A stretch of 64,000 bases of DNA from Verticillium longisporum. Lineage: Eukaryota > Ascomycota > Sordariomycetes > Glomerellales > Plectosphaerellaceae. Location: the NCBI GenBank assembly GCA_019188255.1, contig JAETXT010000011.1, positions 2,666,001-2,730,000 on the forward strand, in the 5' to 3' direction. Below are positions 46,865 to 58,500 of the stretch, one piece after another. The stretch's first letter is position 1; the number at the start of each line of letters is the position of its first letter. The notes under the pieces were generated by a model. It was not told the origin of the DNA. It did not search any database and was given only the letters and a program-made list of their open reading frames with translations. Position numbers and translations under genes: made by a program.

Positions 46865-47153
46865 TATTAAACTAATATTAGGGGATTACCTAGGTCGGTA
46901 ATTATTATATAGGATTCACCGATATAGTGATTACTAGGGCTGGGATTCATAGCTCTTAGGAGTACGTGATTCATAGCTTACGTAATCGGTGAATTAGATA
47001 GGTATATCTGATTCACGTAAGTAGCGGTGATTTAGAGAGATAGTATCAATAATCATTACAAGTCTTATATCACCTACCCTACCTATTCAGAGCTCTCAGG
47101 CACAGCCAAAGTAATGAATCAGGGTTCACATAAGCAGTGAAGCCCTCTCAACA
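46865..47153 (+). repeat. Outer Copia 3' LTR (LTR4), least mutated copy
   Basis: 289 bp. From about 46,915 onwards it keeps CA and TG dinucleotides (for example GGATTCACCG, TTCACATAAGCAGTGAAG, CTCTCAACA), where LTR1-3 have TA. It therefore shows the family's near-original LTR sequence and terminal TG...CA ends. Confidence 0.93.
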
Positions 47154-47158
47154 GCTAT
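47154..47158. repeat. Right target-site duplication of outer Copia element
   Basis: GCTAT directly after LTR4. It is also the first five bases of the resumed right inverted repeat of the Mutator-like element. Confidence 0.85.
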
Positions 47159-47269
47159 AGCTAATTTTAGTAGTAGAGCTACATTTGTAGCTTTTCCCTT
47201 ATCTATTGTAGCTTTACCCCTATTAGGTAGAGCAAATAGCTAATAAGGGCCGAATAAATAGCCGTCCTC
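47154..47269 (-). repeat. Right terminal inverted repeat, outer piece
   Basis: 116 bp complementary to 31347-31462, ending in CCGTCCTC at the outer tip. Confidence 0.92.
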
Positions 47270-47278
47270 CTGAATGCC
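47270..47278. repeat. Right 9-bp target-site duplication of the Mutator-like element
   Basis: CTGAATGCC, identical to 31338-31346. Confidence 0.93.
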
Positions 47279-47703
47279 TTGCTCACCTGATAGCCATTGA
47301 GAACGCACCGATGCTATACTCACGTGAAGGTGAAGCTTGAAGGGGGTCGTCGGTATTTCCGAAGTGAGATTGGGACGGAACTGGCAATAGCTTTTCGGAT
47401 CATCAAACGATTGATTGTTTGTTGTGACAAGGGAAGTTTCTCGACTGTGGTGGAGGCGCTGAGCTTTGTAGGGTTGTCAGTTCCTTCAAGCCACGACCGC
47501 AACCTTGAGGACCACAACGCTGGCTATATTAGGGTCGACCTTACAATTTCTTTCTTAGGAATACTTCCCAACCGTTCTCCTCCCACCAGCTTCTCGGACC
47601 TTCAGCATCTTACCCTACTATTAACTCATTCTCTTGTGTCTACCACACATCCACGATCATATCGCGCAGAGAATTAAACGCCAGCGACAAGAGCGACTGG
47701 ACC
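47279..47703. other. Promoter of the DUF3669 gene, next to the transposon nest
   Basis: 425 bp of normal composition. A 126-codon open frame (47297-47677) lies here, but it resembles no family and is more likely leader sequence. The last 60 bases are A- and C-rich, as in fungal 5' leaders. Confidence 0.5.
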
Positions 47704-48951
47704 ATGAACTCACTCTCAAGCTCCATCAAAAGCATGGCCATCGCAAGTCTCCAGCTGGCGAAGCAACCCTTCACCGAGGAGGAGTTGCAGAAATCCTCTC
47801 CGGAGCAGGTTCTCCAACGCATGCTCTCGACCAACTCATACATTTCGACCAATTCGAGCCTCGCAAAGAAGCACAACTCCAGCCACTCTAACGCCGCTCT
47901 GCAATACTTCGAGGAGCTTGGCAAGGGACAGTGCGGTACCGTGTATGGCCTGCTCGGCACTACAATTGTCACGAAGCTGCCCAACTCCCAGAGCAAAGTA
48001 ACCGAACTTCATGCCGACTATCTCATGCACTTGAGGATGCAAAATACCATTCGGGAACATGACTCAGACCATGAGATCAGCGTGAGAGTCCCAAAGCTTG
48101 ATGCTTGGCACGCTCCCAGCTCCAGGTTCTGGGCCGAGTGCGGGCTGCTCTTTGATGCCAACGTTGAAGTTAGCAGCTTCGCCTTGGTTTCGGAGCGTGT
48201 GTTCCCCGCTCCCCTTCCTGTAAGGGAGGCACTTGTTGACGCTCTCTTACCCACGGTCATCAAGAATCGGAAGCAGGACTTTCTGGCCAAGCCTGAGAAC
48301 AAAAACTGCCTCATTCGCATGTACCTTGGCCGCCGCCACACAACCAAGATACAGGACAGGACCCAAAATCTGAAACTCCAGAACTTCCCTCTTCATGTCA
48401 ATGAGATGGAGGCGCTCGGACTCGACACGGCTCACTTTGCACGCCTCATGGCTAACACTCTGGCCATCATGCACTGGGGCGCAATGGTCGACGGCAATGA
48501 TGTCGAGTTTGTGCTAGGAAGCTCTCCGGCTAGAACTAGGACCCTGTCTTCGGAGGAAGCCGAAGCCCTTGACGTTTGGCAGCTGTCTGAGGCTGTTAAC
48601 CTCGACTTCGCTCGGAGGACTATGGAAATGTGGCTCATCGACTTCAACCAGTAAGTCGCGTTCTCATATTACACTGTTGTAATTCTTGACTGACATTTCC
48701 TCGCTATTAGATGTGCTCCGATCCAAGACAATGAAGCCAGCATTGACAAGCTCGTCAAGGCATTCATCTTTAATGATCCATACTATCCTCGACCAGGTCA
48801 ATCGAATGACCGTGACAAGCAGCTTTGGAGTATCTTCAGCAAGAACTACCTCAACGCGAGCCACAAGCTTACCCAAAGCCCCGGGCCGGACACCTTCATC
48901 ACACGTGTGGAGCGCGAGAGCAAGAAAAAGAGCATTGACAACCTCTTCTAG
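47704..48951 (+). CDS. DUF3669-family protein
   Basis: Exons 47704-48650 and 48711-48951, with a 60-nt intron (GTAAGT...TATTAG), give 395 residues. The C-terminal half carries the pattern I associate with fungal DUF3669 proteins (Pfam labels the family as a zinc-finger protein, though no zinc site is evident here). The blocks are CLIRMYLGRRH, LQNFPLHVNEMEALGLDT, FARLMANTLAIMHW (a kinase-like HW box), MWLIDFNQC across the splice site, and AFIFNDPYYPRPGQ. FEELGKGQCGTVYGLLGT near residue 75 recalls a glycine-rich loop. This hints at a remote protein-kinase-like fold, which is my inference. No function is established. The gene lies about 430 bp from the transposon nest but has normal composition and no RIP damage. 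Confidence 0.85.
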
Positions 48952-51900
48952 GTTGGGTGGCGTGACGCAGTGTGAGTTGCAACGAAGACATCTGTGTATT
49001 TGTACCTTAGGTGGTAGGTTACTGATCTTGTGGTCCTCAGGTTGGGGGTTACTGCACCAGGTTTAATAGTCTGATTCTGTGCATCAGTCACCAACTTGAG
49101 TGAAACGCCAACCTTGCGGAACGTGTAACTTGTTCTTTTGGAGCATTCTTAAGGTGGAGGACTTTGGAGGACTGTACTGTGAACGCCTTCCGATCTGTCG
49201 ACGCCCGGCACCTGCTTAAACAACAGAGGGGTGCCCGGGCAAGGGTTCTGTCTCTCTTCCTGACAAGTGTACACCGAGGCTGCCTTCTCGTTGAACGTGG
49301 GAGGAGTTCCCTCTCAAGTATATATTCTTTGAATGCTCCAGTTCGGGAATTCCAAGCCAGGCATGGCGTTGTACAAGCACCGGTGCTGATTCTGTGCGTC
49401 ATGATTCCAGGTAGTTAGCACCAAGAAAAGTAGCCATTCGATGAAGTTTGCGGCTATTACACGAGAGAAATAACCGGACGCTTCAGCGTCGAAGCAAAGT
49501 TGGCCATGAAACTGGCATGGCTGATATCTCTCCCGTCTGCTCTCCCGTCTGCTCTCCCGTCTGCCGCCTTGGAGGCGTTGATGACTTGGACACCAAGGTA
49601 TGATACTATGGATTTCGACTTTTTGATCGATAGCATCATGCGATACCTGACATGCGAGCCAACATTAGAAGCAGTTGTCTATGTCCCAACCCCATGTTGC
49701 ACTGAGCCGGCCATCTGATAGATGAAGATGGATAAGTATGCATTAACCCCGAAGAAAAACTACATCAAGGAGAACCTTGACCCCCCGGAGATGAGGTCAG
49801 GAGCTAAGCCGGAGCAACGGTAACAACGTCGAACGACTACAGGTAGTTTCAAAACCCGTATCTAACGGCAATGTCACGCGTCCATCTCGAAGCTCTGTCT
49901 TTTCTAACAATTTCACGCTCGGAACAAATTGAAGCTCGCTCACAATCGTAATTTCCAGAGGCGCTGGCGAGAGTCCCAGCTATTGAAGCTACCGCTGATT
50001 TATCAACGGTGTCCAGAAACAGATATCTGATTCCCGTGATCCTTTGACCTCTGTTGGAATCGATTCATGTCATACAACGAGCAACTAGGAGCCTGCTCCC
50101 CGGATTGAGCGGGACGGCACTCCTCCATCCGTAATCCGACCCAATACCCGAAGCCACACACGTCCTCACCAACAAAGCGTCCCAAGATCACCAGCCTCAG
50201 CCATCCTTCACTCTCACTAAGGGACGGCGCCAAAGATCTTCATCAGCCACAAGCCGCACCGTCAGGCTGCGTGGAGTCGCCCAGTTGCTGAGCCTTCCTT
50301 GCCTCGCTAGGGGTCCTTTGACGAAGACCCTGAATGGCTTCCGTCCGCAAGCGACACTGAAGCACGTCCCACTCTCTACCTGTTCAGGATTGTACATTTC
50401 GGGACTTGGTGATCGAGTGGTTCCAAATGACCCCCCGCTGGGCTTCAATGAAGCTTCAACACCGCATGCTTGTTGACGCGTCTTGCCACACCACGATCGC
50501 CAGCCCCGTCACGCGAGCCTTCGTCATCGGACGCAGTAAAGATCGAATCGGCCACGAGAACTCGCCGCGAAACCGCAGCCCTGGGATTTCTGGGAGACGA
50601 ATAAGGTTTTGTTTGGTGAGAAATGTTTGCTGTCGCTTACTATTCCCAGTCAATCTTGTACAGTCACCTGCATCGAATCGTTGCTGGAAAGGCTGTGCTG
50701 GTGTGTCCTGGCAACAAGCTCACCGACAAGAGATTTCTCCGTCTCACATCATCACGCCCGTCATTGTTCTCTTCTCAACCAGTCTTCTTGAGCCCATAGG
50801 GGACAAGCCTTGAGATCACACACACACCCCCTTCATGGGACTGCACCGAATCGCACTGTACTTGGCCCCCCATTACGGCGCTTCCTTCGGATCACACCAA
50901 AATTGAACCCCTCCACATTTCGTTCCGAGGATGACCCCTGAAACCCCCCAGGTCAAAAAAAAGGGATCCATTATTGGTGATGCAGAGAAGGGGGGGTGTG
51001 GGAGCTCATCGAGACAAGCGAAGCAGCCGCCCGCATTCGCGAAGTTGGATTGCATTTCGCTTCTGCTTCTCCCAGTATTCCTTCCAGGTTGTCGTTGTGT
51101 TTGGTATGTCTGCCTGACCAAAGACCGCCGCAAGTGCCGGGCGAACGCAAGCCCGGTTCGCGTACCACTGCGTCAGGTAGGTAGGGGGAGGTCAGGCTGA
51201 CGGGCATGGATGGCAGCCAATACGTCCCAGCGCCGCAAGGCGAGCGGAAGACCGCCAATCCTCGATGCGCGCCCGTCCCCTTTCCTTCATCTTTCAGCTC
51301 CAAAATCACCTCAAAGTTGACATTGCATGAGGTTGGATCAATCGGCTCCCCCTCGTCTGAAATGACGGACCTCTAGTTCTGATGGGCGGCAATTAGAACT
51401 TCAGAAGAGTAACCCCCCTGGGCGCGAGAGATCCCAACGAAAGACCCTAGCCAACGGAAGCTATGGCCCAGAATGGCTCCGACCCTGAACATCCATCCCC
51501 CCTCAAAATGAAGCCTTGTCCCTCCCTCCGCCTTACAAGAGCGTTTTACCCCGCAACCCGTAGGCGTTCCAGAGTCCCGCCAATCCCCAGAGCTACTCCA
51601 AATTTCCTCCGTGCCAGCCAGCAAACTTCCACCCCATGCTCCTCCCCCCCTTCCCCTGCTCGACCTTCTCCTTCGGGGTCGCAAGTAAGTGGTCGTCGTC
51701 GGAATCGAGAGCTCGATTCAAGTCAACCGTCCAGTCGCACGATCAAAAAGTGCCTTTCGACCGAGGAGAGACATTTCACAGTCACAACCCGACCACTATA
51801 CAAGAAACCGGGTCCGCTTCGGAAACACACGATGAGAAGAGATCGAGAAGGAACGAAAGAGAGGGAACAGAGTCGGCTGCTTGTCGCAGCGTGAGGTCAC

Positions 51901-53379
51901 CTCGGCGCTCAGCCGATTTTCCCGCCCGCCCACTCCGCCTCGCAAATCGTGCATGTTCCCGCGTGTGATGGCAGCAGTGGAACCCTCCCAAGTCACACTG
52001 CGGGAAATGAGGATGACCCAAAAGTGGCGCCAGGCGCCAGTCCTTCGCTCACTTGCTCAGGGGCATTGGTATCGAAGAAAGCAGGTCGGTCACCTTGAGG
52101 AATACTCAGCGCATGAACTTCAGTGAATGGAAACACGGTGGACTGTTGCCACTTCACGGAACGTGTTGCAATTCCCAATGTCGATCATTACAGCGTAAAT
52201 TATTGTACAAGAAGTAGAGAAACCACACGTAGCGTTGCCATTTCAGACGACCGGTGGCGTACAGCCAGCCTTGTCACCAGCCGTTGGCAAAATCCCATGT
52301 AGGCTCGCCGATTCCTTCCTTGCAGCCTTAGGGACCGGAACTCCAGGGATATGTCATGTCGTCAGGGGTATATGTCTCGTCAGGTACCACGGGCTCGCGC
52401 GGCACACTTCAGTAACTCGCTCGTAGTAGCGGTGCTCTCAAATTGCCACACAAGTTGCATCAGAACAATTACATCTCCGCAGCAGATTGACGATGCGCCG
52501 ATTCGTGAGAGGCCTCGGTGATGACGCAGGACGTAGCAACATGCGCGGCTCACATACATGCCATATAGCGGAGCTGGCTGGTGCAGGCGTAGAAAGGATG
52601 CCACAATTCCCAGTGCTGCCCATGACCAAGCCCGATTTCTTTTCGGAATTCGATGGATTGACATGGTCAGAATTGAGAGGGGGGGGGGTCTGCATTCGAG
52701 TGTCCAGCGGCGCAGCTATCGTGAGGAGGTTGTCGTAGGCTTGGGACTGATTGGGTCAGGCGCGGTGGGATGCGGCATGTCGGTCCGGACGCCGCCCTAG
52801 TACAGGTAATACCCGCCAACCACAACCCGCGCTGGCGCAGGCAATGCCCGACAGGTGTCCATACACACAGTGGTCAGTGCAACCCCAGCGCCTGCACCCC
52901 AGATGATGGCCGTGCGTGGGCTGACATGGCTCGGATCGTGGGAACGTTCCCGCCAGCTTTCCCACAAAGATGCAGTGAGTGCACCATGCCTTGCCTCTCG
53001 ATTCGGCCGACTACGGATTGTTCGAGGCATTTCGGGATGCGATCTTCTTTTGTGACGTCGTAAATTTCGTCACGCTGTCAGGGATGACCTTGCAGTTGTG
53101 CGGTACTTGCGCCAGGTGTTGTAGATGTACTGCCAATTCTTTGCTGCGCGCTTTAGGGGTGCAGAGGCAGGACACGCGATGCCTCTGGCTCTGTAAGAAA
53201 CGTATTGAGGTGGTATTTCCGCCGAAAGGAGATTCGCTCGACGGGCTGGATGGGGGTTTTCGTAAATGAAGTGCCCGCGCTCCCTTCGGACGCATGATTT
53301 AGATAGGCGAGGTGGTTCTCGCAGGCGTCAAGAGGGGCCTGCACGTCGTATCGAGCGGGTCTTTCCGGGGCTGTTTCCA
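48952..53379. other. 4.4 kb without a recognised gene
   Basis: Normal composition; only short frames on all strands, none with family motifs. A 12-bp tandem repeat lies at 49,528 and a run of ten G near 52,679-52,688. No transposon ends were seen. Confidence 0.5.
49528..49563. repeat. 12-bp tandem repeat, three units
   Basis: Three perfect copies of CTCTCCCGTCTG. Confidence 0.97.
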
Positions 53380-55516
53380 TCACCCGCTGAGGAATGCTCG
53401 CCTCCTCACTTCGGCTTCTTTAATGATCTCAGCCGCCAAGCTCAGACTCGGCGCAAGGTTTGAATAACGTTCGACCTCCATAACGACGTCATTGATGATC
53501 TGGTCGATAGCCTCGCGGCTACCGCATAGCGTCAGAAGGATGCTACCCAGCGAGGGTGACATGGTGGCGCCCATGACGAGCAGTGCCTGGGACACAATCG
53601 AGAGTGCACCTTGCCACAAATAAGGCATGTGGCCTGCATGGCTGAGGCAAACGTATGAGTCTTGAGGGTGTGGCAAAACGATGATCAATCATGACTCACT
53701 GTGCAGAGATGTGTTCCAGTTGGCGCACAGAAGCCTCCAAGCACTTGTGGCAACTGTCTCGTACTGCAGGATCCAAGATAGCCTGCTCATTGTCCAAGAC
53801 AGCCAAGATGTAGGGCCTGTAAATGATGGTCCGGCAAGCAAAGAATCTGAGGCGCAACACAGTCTGGACCGGGTCCTGAAGTGCGGCGCGGGTAAAAGGG
53901 AATTGCAGTGGAATCGGTAGGCTCTCGTACCATTGCGTCAGCTGGAAGTCGAGTTCCGCCACCACAGGCTCGAGGCTTGTCGTAGAGGCCATCGAGTCCT
54001 TGGAATAGATCAGCTGGCTGACACGATTCAGGAGTCGCCGCAAGGCGATCTCCGCAAGGAAGTACCAAAGATCATCCCGTCCAATCGCTTCCTGTTCTTC
54101 TCCCTCGAAGCCGCCGGGAAGTCCGACGTTCTCTTCAAATTGGACCACCCCAGAGTGCGGGAGATCCAACTCTGCCAGCAAATCGCTCTCGAAGAGGAGA
54201 GAATTCCAGTAAATGCGCTCGGTCAACTCCCGCTGGTTGGGCGGTACCCTGTTCGGTGACATGAGAAGAAGCTGCAGCTTCGTGCTGGTAGTACAAAGCA
54301 GGTTCCAGGCCTCCAAGGGGCGGACTAGGTAGAACAAGTACGCAGAAGCCAGCAAGTGGCACTGTGCTGCGAGAACATTATTTGAAGTCATCATGCCCGG
54401 GAGAAGAGCCCATGCAGCGGTGAAGTATTGCAGTCCAGGGGGTCTTCCCCAGGCATGATGCGTGAGATGCTTCCTCGCAAGCTGGCCTGTCCCAGAGCCA
54501 GTACAAGAAGGACGATGCAGCTCTCGGCGCCCTCGCGGAAGCCGTTGGATAGCGCCGTCCGGTAGTGGCTCCTCCAGGTGTAAGGGTTGACGCAAGCGTA
54601 CCATACGTTGACGTGGTCGAAATAGGCCTCGATGTATGCTGTGGTGTTGGACAGGTCGACACAAGGCGTCTTCGTCAGCGAGTGCAGCGGCTCTCGCGCC
54701 ATCTCAAGCTGTAGCAGGATTTGCGGATCGTACGGTCGTGATACAAGATCGCGAATCAAAGGCCACTGCAGTAGGTGTAAAGCCGCGTTCGTGTGAATCT
54801 TGGGCATCGTAGAGATGTTGGGCGGGTTATGCCAGGTGCCCAGACCCCCGCTGGGGATGATGGAAGTAAAGTTGGTGGTCCCGGCAACCCCGACTAGGTT
54901 TTCGCCATTCAGTCCAGAGCCGTTGCTCATAGATGGTGACTCGTGGCTAATCTGGATGCCGCCGCCGGAAGGCCCGCCAGCGACCATGTTCATCTGAAGA
55001 AGGCTCTCGATGCGGTTAAGGCGTTCGAGAATGAGCTTGTCGCCTGCATCCAGCTTGATGCCGGGTTCTCGGTAGATACACTCGGCGCCGAGCTCGGTGC
55101 AGAGCTTGCACTTGGGCTTGGTGCCATCGCAGCGAGACTTGCGGGATCGACACACCTCGCACTGAAAACATGGTCAGCAAAAAAGTTCGTAGCAGCTCAG
55201 TCAGGAGCGTCACACATACAGCGATGGTAGCCCTCCTTCGCGGGTAGTCAACTCCGGCGTCGGTGTTGCGGCGCTTCAGTGGGTTCGACCCTTCGTCACT
55301 GGGTGTTTTGTTCATATCACTGAAGCCGTTGATACGCTGGTCGGATGATTGAGACATGTTTCTGGCCTTTTGCACGGCACTGATCAGACCATCCCGGCTG
55401 AAGCTGGGCGTGCGGTGATTTTTGAGCGAAGAGGGTGACTTGAGCGGATGAGTGCCGTTTACAGCCGTCAATGAGGGCGAAGGTACTTCGATGTGGAAGC
55501 TATCTCTGCTTGCCAT
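53380..55516 (-). CDS. Zn2Cys6 transcription factor; one apparent frameshift
   Basis: A fungal-specific regulator with an N-terminal zinc cluster. Exons 55516-55220, 55161-53700 and 53641-53380 are separated by two 58-nt introns. The first intron ends just before the cluster. The cysteines fall at about 100, 103, 110, 117, 120 and 127 (CEVCRSRKSRCDGTK, then PKCKLCTELGAEC), the CX2CX6CX6CX2CX6C pattern. A short helix (DKLILERLNRIESLLQ) follows as a likely dimerisation element. The middle region, VNVWYACVNPYTWRSHY to AEIALRRLLNRVSQLIY, fits the fungal transcription factor domain. Frame is lost at the G run 54438-54442 (C run on the coding strand). Restoring one base joins IMPGEDPP to GLQYFTAAWALLPG and gives 673 residues. 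The start at MASRDSFHIEV is a choice; a longer N terminus to 55660 is open. Target genes are unknown; the neighbours give no clue. Confidence 0.9.
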
Positions 55517-58500
55517 GGGATAGGGTCGCACTACTGCCCCCGTAGCAGATGGGGAGAGTCGCCCGTCGAGGACGGGGACATTTCCTGGGTCAGGCGAATG
55601 CGCTTGGGAGCCGACGTAGTGGGCAACGATGGCGCGTGCTCTGCGACGAGAGCAACACAATGTGGCGAATGCACCAGGAGTCCGTTGGGCTCAGCACACT
55701 GCAAACAGCAGCAAGGGCGGCAGGCGGTGCACCAGTTGCTAGCGACAACGACAGGTGACTGAGTGAGAGGCGGATTGCGGTTATCGAGGCAGCATCCTAC
55801 AGTCGTGAGAGAATCTGAAGAGTGATCTCAGGCTTTGGGTGGTGGTGGGGGACCAGTCTTTTGAGGTGTGGGCACCAAACGAGAATGGAAAGACAAGTCG
55901 TCGGTTGGAAACAATGCGGAGGCGCGTGACGGGGAGGGCAGTCTTCTTGAAGGAGACGTGAAGGAGAGAGCTCCGTCCAGTCACCTTCACATGTTGCTCC
56001 TCGGCTTGTTGCCCCAGTCTCTTGTCTCTATGTGTACTGGTAGGGCGGCCTGGTTGCTATTAGACGGCCAGGGTCCCGCTAGGTTGCCTGGTTGCGAGCC
56101 GCCGTTAGCCCTGGTCGGAGGTCCTCTCTCGTGCGGTTCTCGCGAGCGGAGTGGTGGGGACTTGGGAACTTTTGGAGGGGACTAGGACAAGGGACCAGGG
56201 GGTGGGTGGGTGAGATGGGGAATTGCTGATGGATGGCATGGGGAACGGCCACGAGAGGCGCTAAGGGACTTGGGCCCTGTCAGTGTGCCAAATTCTCGAG
56301 TCCGTCGGCGAGGAACAGGCGGCCGTCTGGGCGGCCACTTGGTGGTCGGCGCTGGTGTCGGCGGACGCACCACACCGCAGGAGGAGCACCCCCGGTCAGC
56401 CGCCTGGGGTCTTGATGGTTGTTCGAAGCGGAGGCGGAGGAGCCAAGCCAGGCCAGGGTATTGTAAGGGGGAAGCTGGGGGGGTGGATTTCTTGCCGTGT
56501 GGTCCTGCGTCTGTCCGCCGTGTGTCGGGGGTAAAGGCAATACCTCGTCCATGAGACCTCTCCACCCCCTCAATTTCCATCCAATGTGGTCGAGCCGAAC
56601 AAAGCAGCAAGTGGCCCGAGGTGTGGCGGTCTCGTTCGGGAACGGTGCTGTCGAAATAGTCATCGAGCCGGGGCAGGGCAGATGAGGACCGGACGAGACC
56701 TGACGCCACGACACGAAGTTACGACACGAAGTGCTGTCCCTTTCTCACGAGGAGAAGAAGCTTTTGGATAGCCACGTTCTTCGCCCCATGCGGCGAGAGA
56801 AACGATATAGTTGCCGATGGCTTACGGCACACGGGTGTGTTGCTGGATGGAGGGTTCGACAAATGTATTCGAGATGGGTATCTAGCTGGGCGCTGGACTT
56901 CTTGGCTGTCTTCGTCAGGGCCGAAATGCCTTCCGCGCCATCCATCTGAGGGCAAGGAAGTCGAATTCAGTGGTGCGCTGCGCAGAAGCTGCGGTCTACA
57001 GGCGAAGGTCAACCCTGGCGAAAGCTACTAACAGGTCTTGCATGAAAGCAACATGGAGGCGTATGTTGGTGATCTGGGCACAATTCTGGGCAATCTGGGC
57101 ACAATTCTGGGCAATCTGGGGGAGGCAGCTGGGAGGCAGCCACACGATACCAGAGGTAGGACGAGGAAAGAGCGAGAGGGCAAGAGGGCACTGTGCTGAA
57201 AGGGGGTGCTTCCTGTGGCCTGAGACGAAGCGTCGCCCACAGCGTCGTGCAGTCCCAGAGACGGCGCCGCGGTCCATGCGGCAGTGATGACCTGGCAGAA
57301 TGAACCCCCCTCCCACCTTGTGCCCCCCTTGCGCCCGCGCCTACCTCGTTGGAGTTGGGCTGTTGCCAATACCTGACCTCCTCCACTCCTCCATCAGACG
57401 GTGTGGACCCGTCGGCTCCGACTGAGGAATCGCGCGCGCCTTTGCTCTGCGCCCCACGAGACAGATCGTCCACTGCACTTCCCCTGAAACTACAACAGCT
57501 TCTTCTGCTTGACCCTTCACGGCCCAACGACATCCATCCAGCCTCACCACCTCTTTGCAATTGACACCCTCCTCGACATGCATCGTCTCCATCTTGCGAC
57601 ATGACGGGCTTGACATCTGCTTCATTTGCTTTCGCCTCCGGAAAGAGAGTTTGCGATTCCAAATCGAGTCACTTGCACGTAGAGTCTCTATCACTTCGCG
57701 AAGCCAAACTTGTCTTGCCTTCACTCAGGCCTCCTAGGTCAGGCCTGAACCCGTTTTCTCTTCGAACACATTAGCCTTGATATGCCCAGCAGATCGTTCC
57801 AAACAAAATGAAGCAGAACACAGCTATTGGCTGGTGTCTACGCGCGTTAGGGTCCACGGTATGCACTGATTTTGTGGTTGTGGCGTGTTGGCCTCCCAAT
57901 GCATCCGAAGGTAGGTATTTAGGATAAATCCCCCCCCTGCCGAATAGCCCTCACACAGTATGCCGCAATCACCGCTGCCTTTGGTCAGCTTCAGGATGAG
58001 AAGAGCGTAGAAGCCATGTCGACCTGGGTTCTTCACTGTGGATGGCGTCGTTTTCACTCATAACACATATGGCTCGGCCAGAGATGTCTCTCAAAGGTGC
58101 TCTTTGTATGACGCCCGCAGATGTTTCTTTAGCACCCGTGGTCTGACAATGAGGAATTTGGATAAGCGAAGCGCAGACAGACTTTGTCCCCTGTCTCGTG
58201 CCTCCGCTTACTCGGCAACCGGCTACTTCTCGCTTCCGCATCTCGTCTACGCTGTACGATTGTCGTTGCGCAGAAGCCACGTTGCGTTGAGCAATCTGGC
58301 TCTTGTTGGCATCCCCTCCTAGCGCTTCGGTACAGCTGTAGAATTGCACAGCTGTATATTGTATACATCGATCCCGTCCAGCTGCTCGGCATTGGCGTGG
58401 TCCATACCATGTCAAGCCCGCATATTTACCCCAAGCCTGCCAGCCAGATTTACATCAAGGATTCAAGACGCATTGGCAAGGGTCTCAAGCTTTATTTCGC

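Larger units (their letters stand above)
32078..47153 (+). mobile_element. Outer Ty1/Copia LTR retrotransposon, RIP-degraded, interrupted
   Basis: Bounded by LTRs at 32078-32366 and 46865-47153. Its internal part is split into 32367-33537 and 41085-46864 by the inner element. Removing the inner element and one target duplication leaves about 7,534 bp, nearly the same as the 7,537-bp inner copy. The integrase-like region precedes the reverse-transcriptase region, which is the Copia order (Gypsy elements have the reverse). The coding frame is full of TAA and TAG codons where CAA, CAG or TGG are expected. This copy has lost more CG dinucleotides than the inner one, consistent with a longer exposure to RIP. 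Confidence 0.92.
31347..47269. mobile_element. Non-autonomous Mutator-like (MULE-type) element, interrupted by nested Copia elements
   Basis: Inverted repeats of 153 bp bound the whole island. The left copy is 31347-31499. The right copy is in two pieces, 32036-32072 and 47154-47269, because a retrotransposon sits inside it; 37 plus 116 gives the same 153 bp. Outer ends read GAGGACGGCTATTT on the left and its complement on the right. They are flanked by a perfect 9-bp duplication. Long inverted repeats and a 9-bp duplication are typical of Mutator-like elements, so the superfamily is inferred from structure alone. Without the insert the element would be about 842 bp. The interior (31500-32035) is AT-rich and shows no transposase motif, hence non-autonomous. 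The two inverted repeats differ mainly by C/T and G/A changes, as RIP would leave. Confidence 0.85.

Noticed and set aside
31338..47278. CRISPR array, centromere or mitochondrial insertion as explanation for the AT-rich block
   Set aside because: The repeats are LTRs and inverted repeats with target duplications, and the pattern is C-to-T/G-to-A mutation of a retrotransposon. No spacer array or mitochondrial gene is seen.
47297..47677. A 126-codon frame just right of the transposon nest as a gene
   Set aside because: It has no motif, lies entirely in the leader and promoter of the DUF3669 gene, and starts within 20 bp of the transposon's target duplication.
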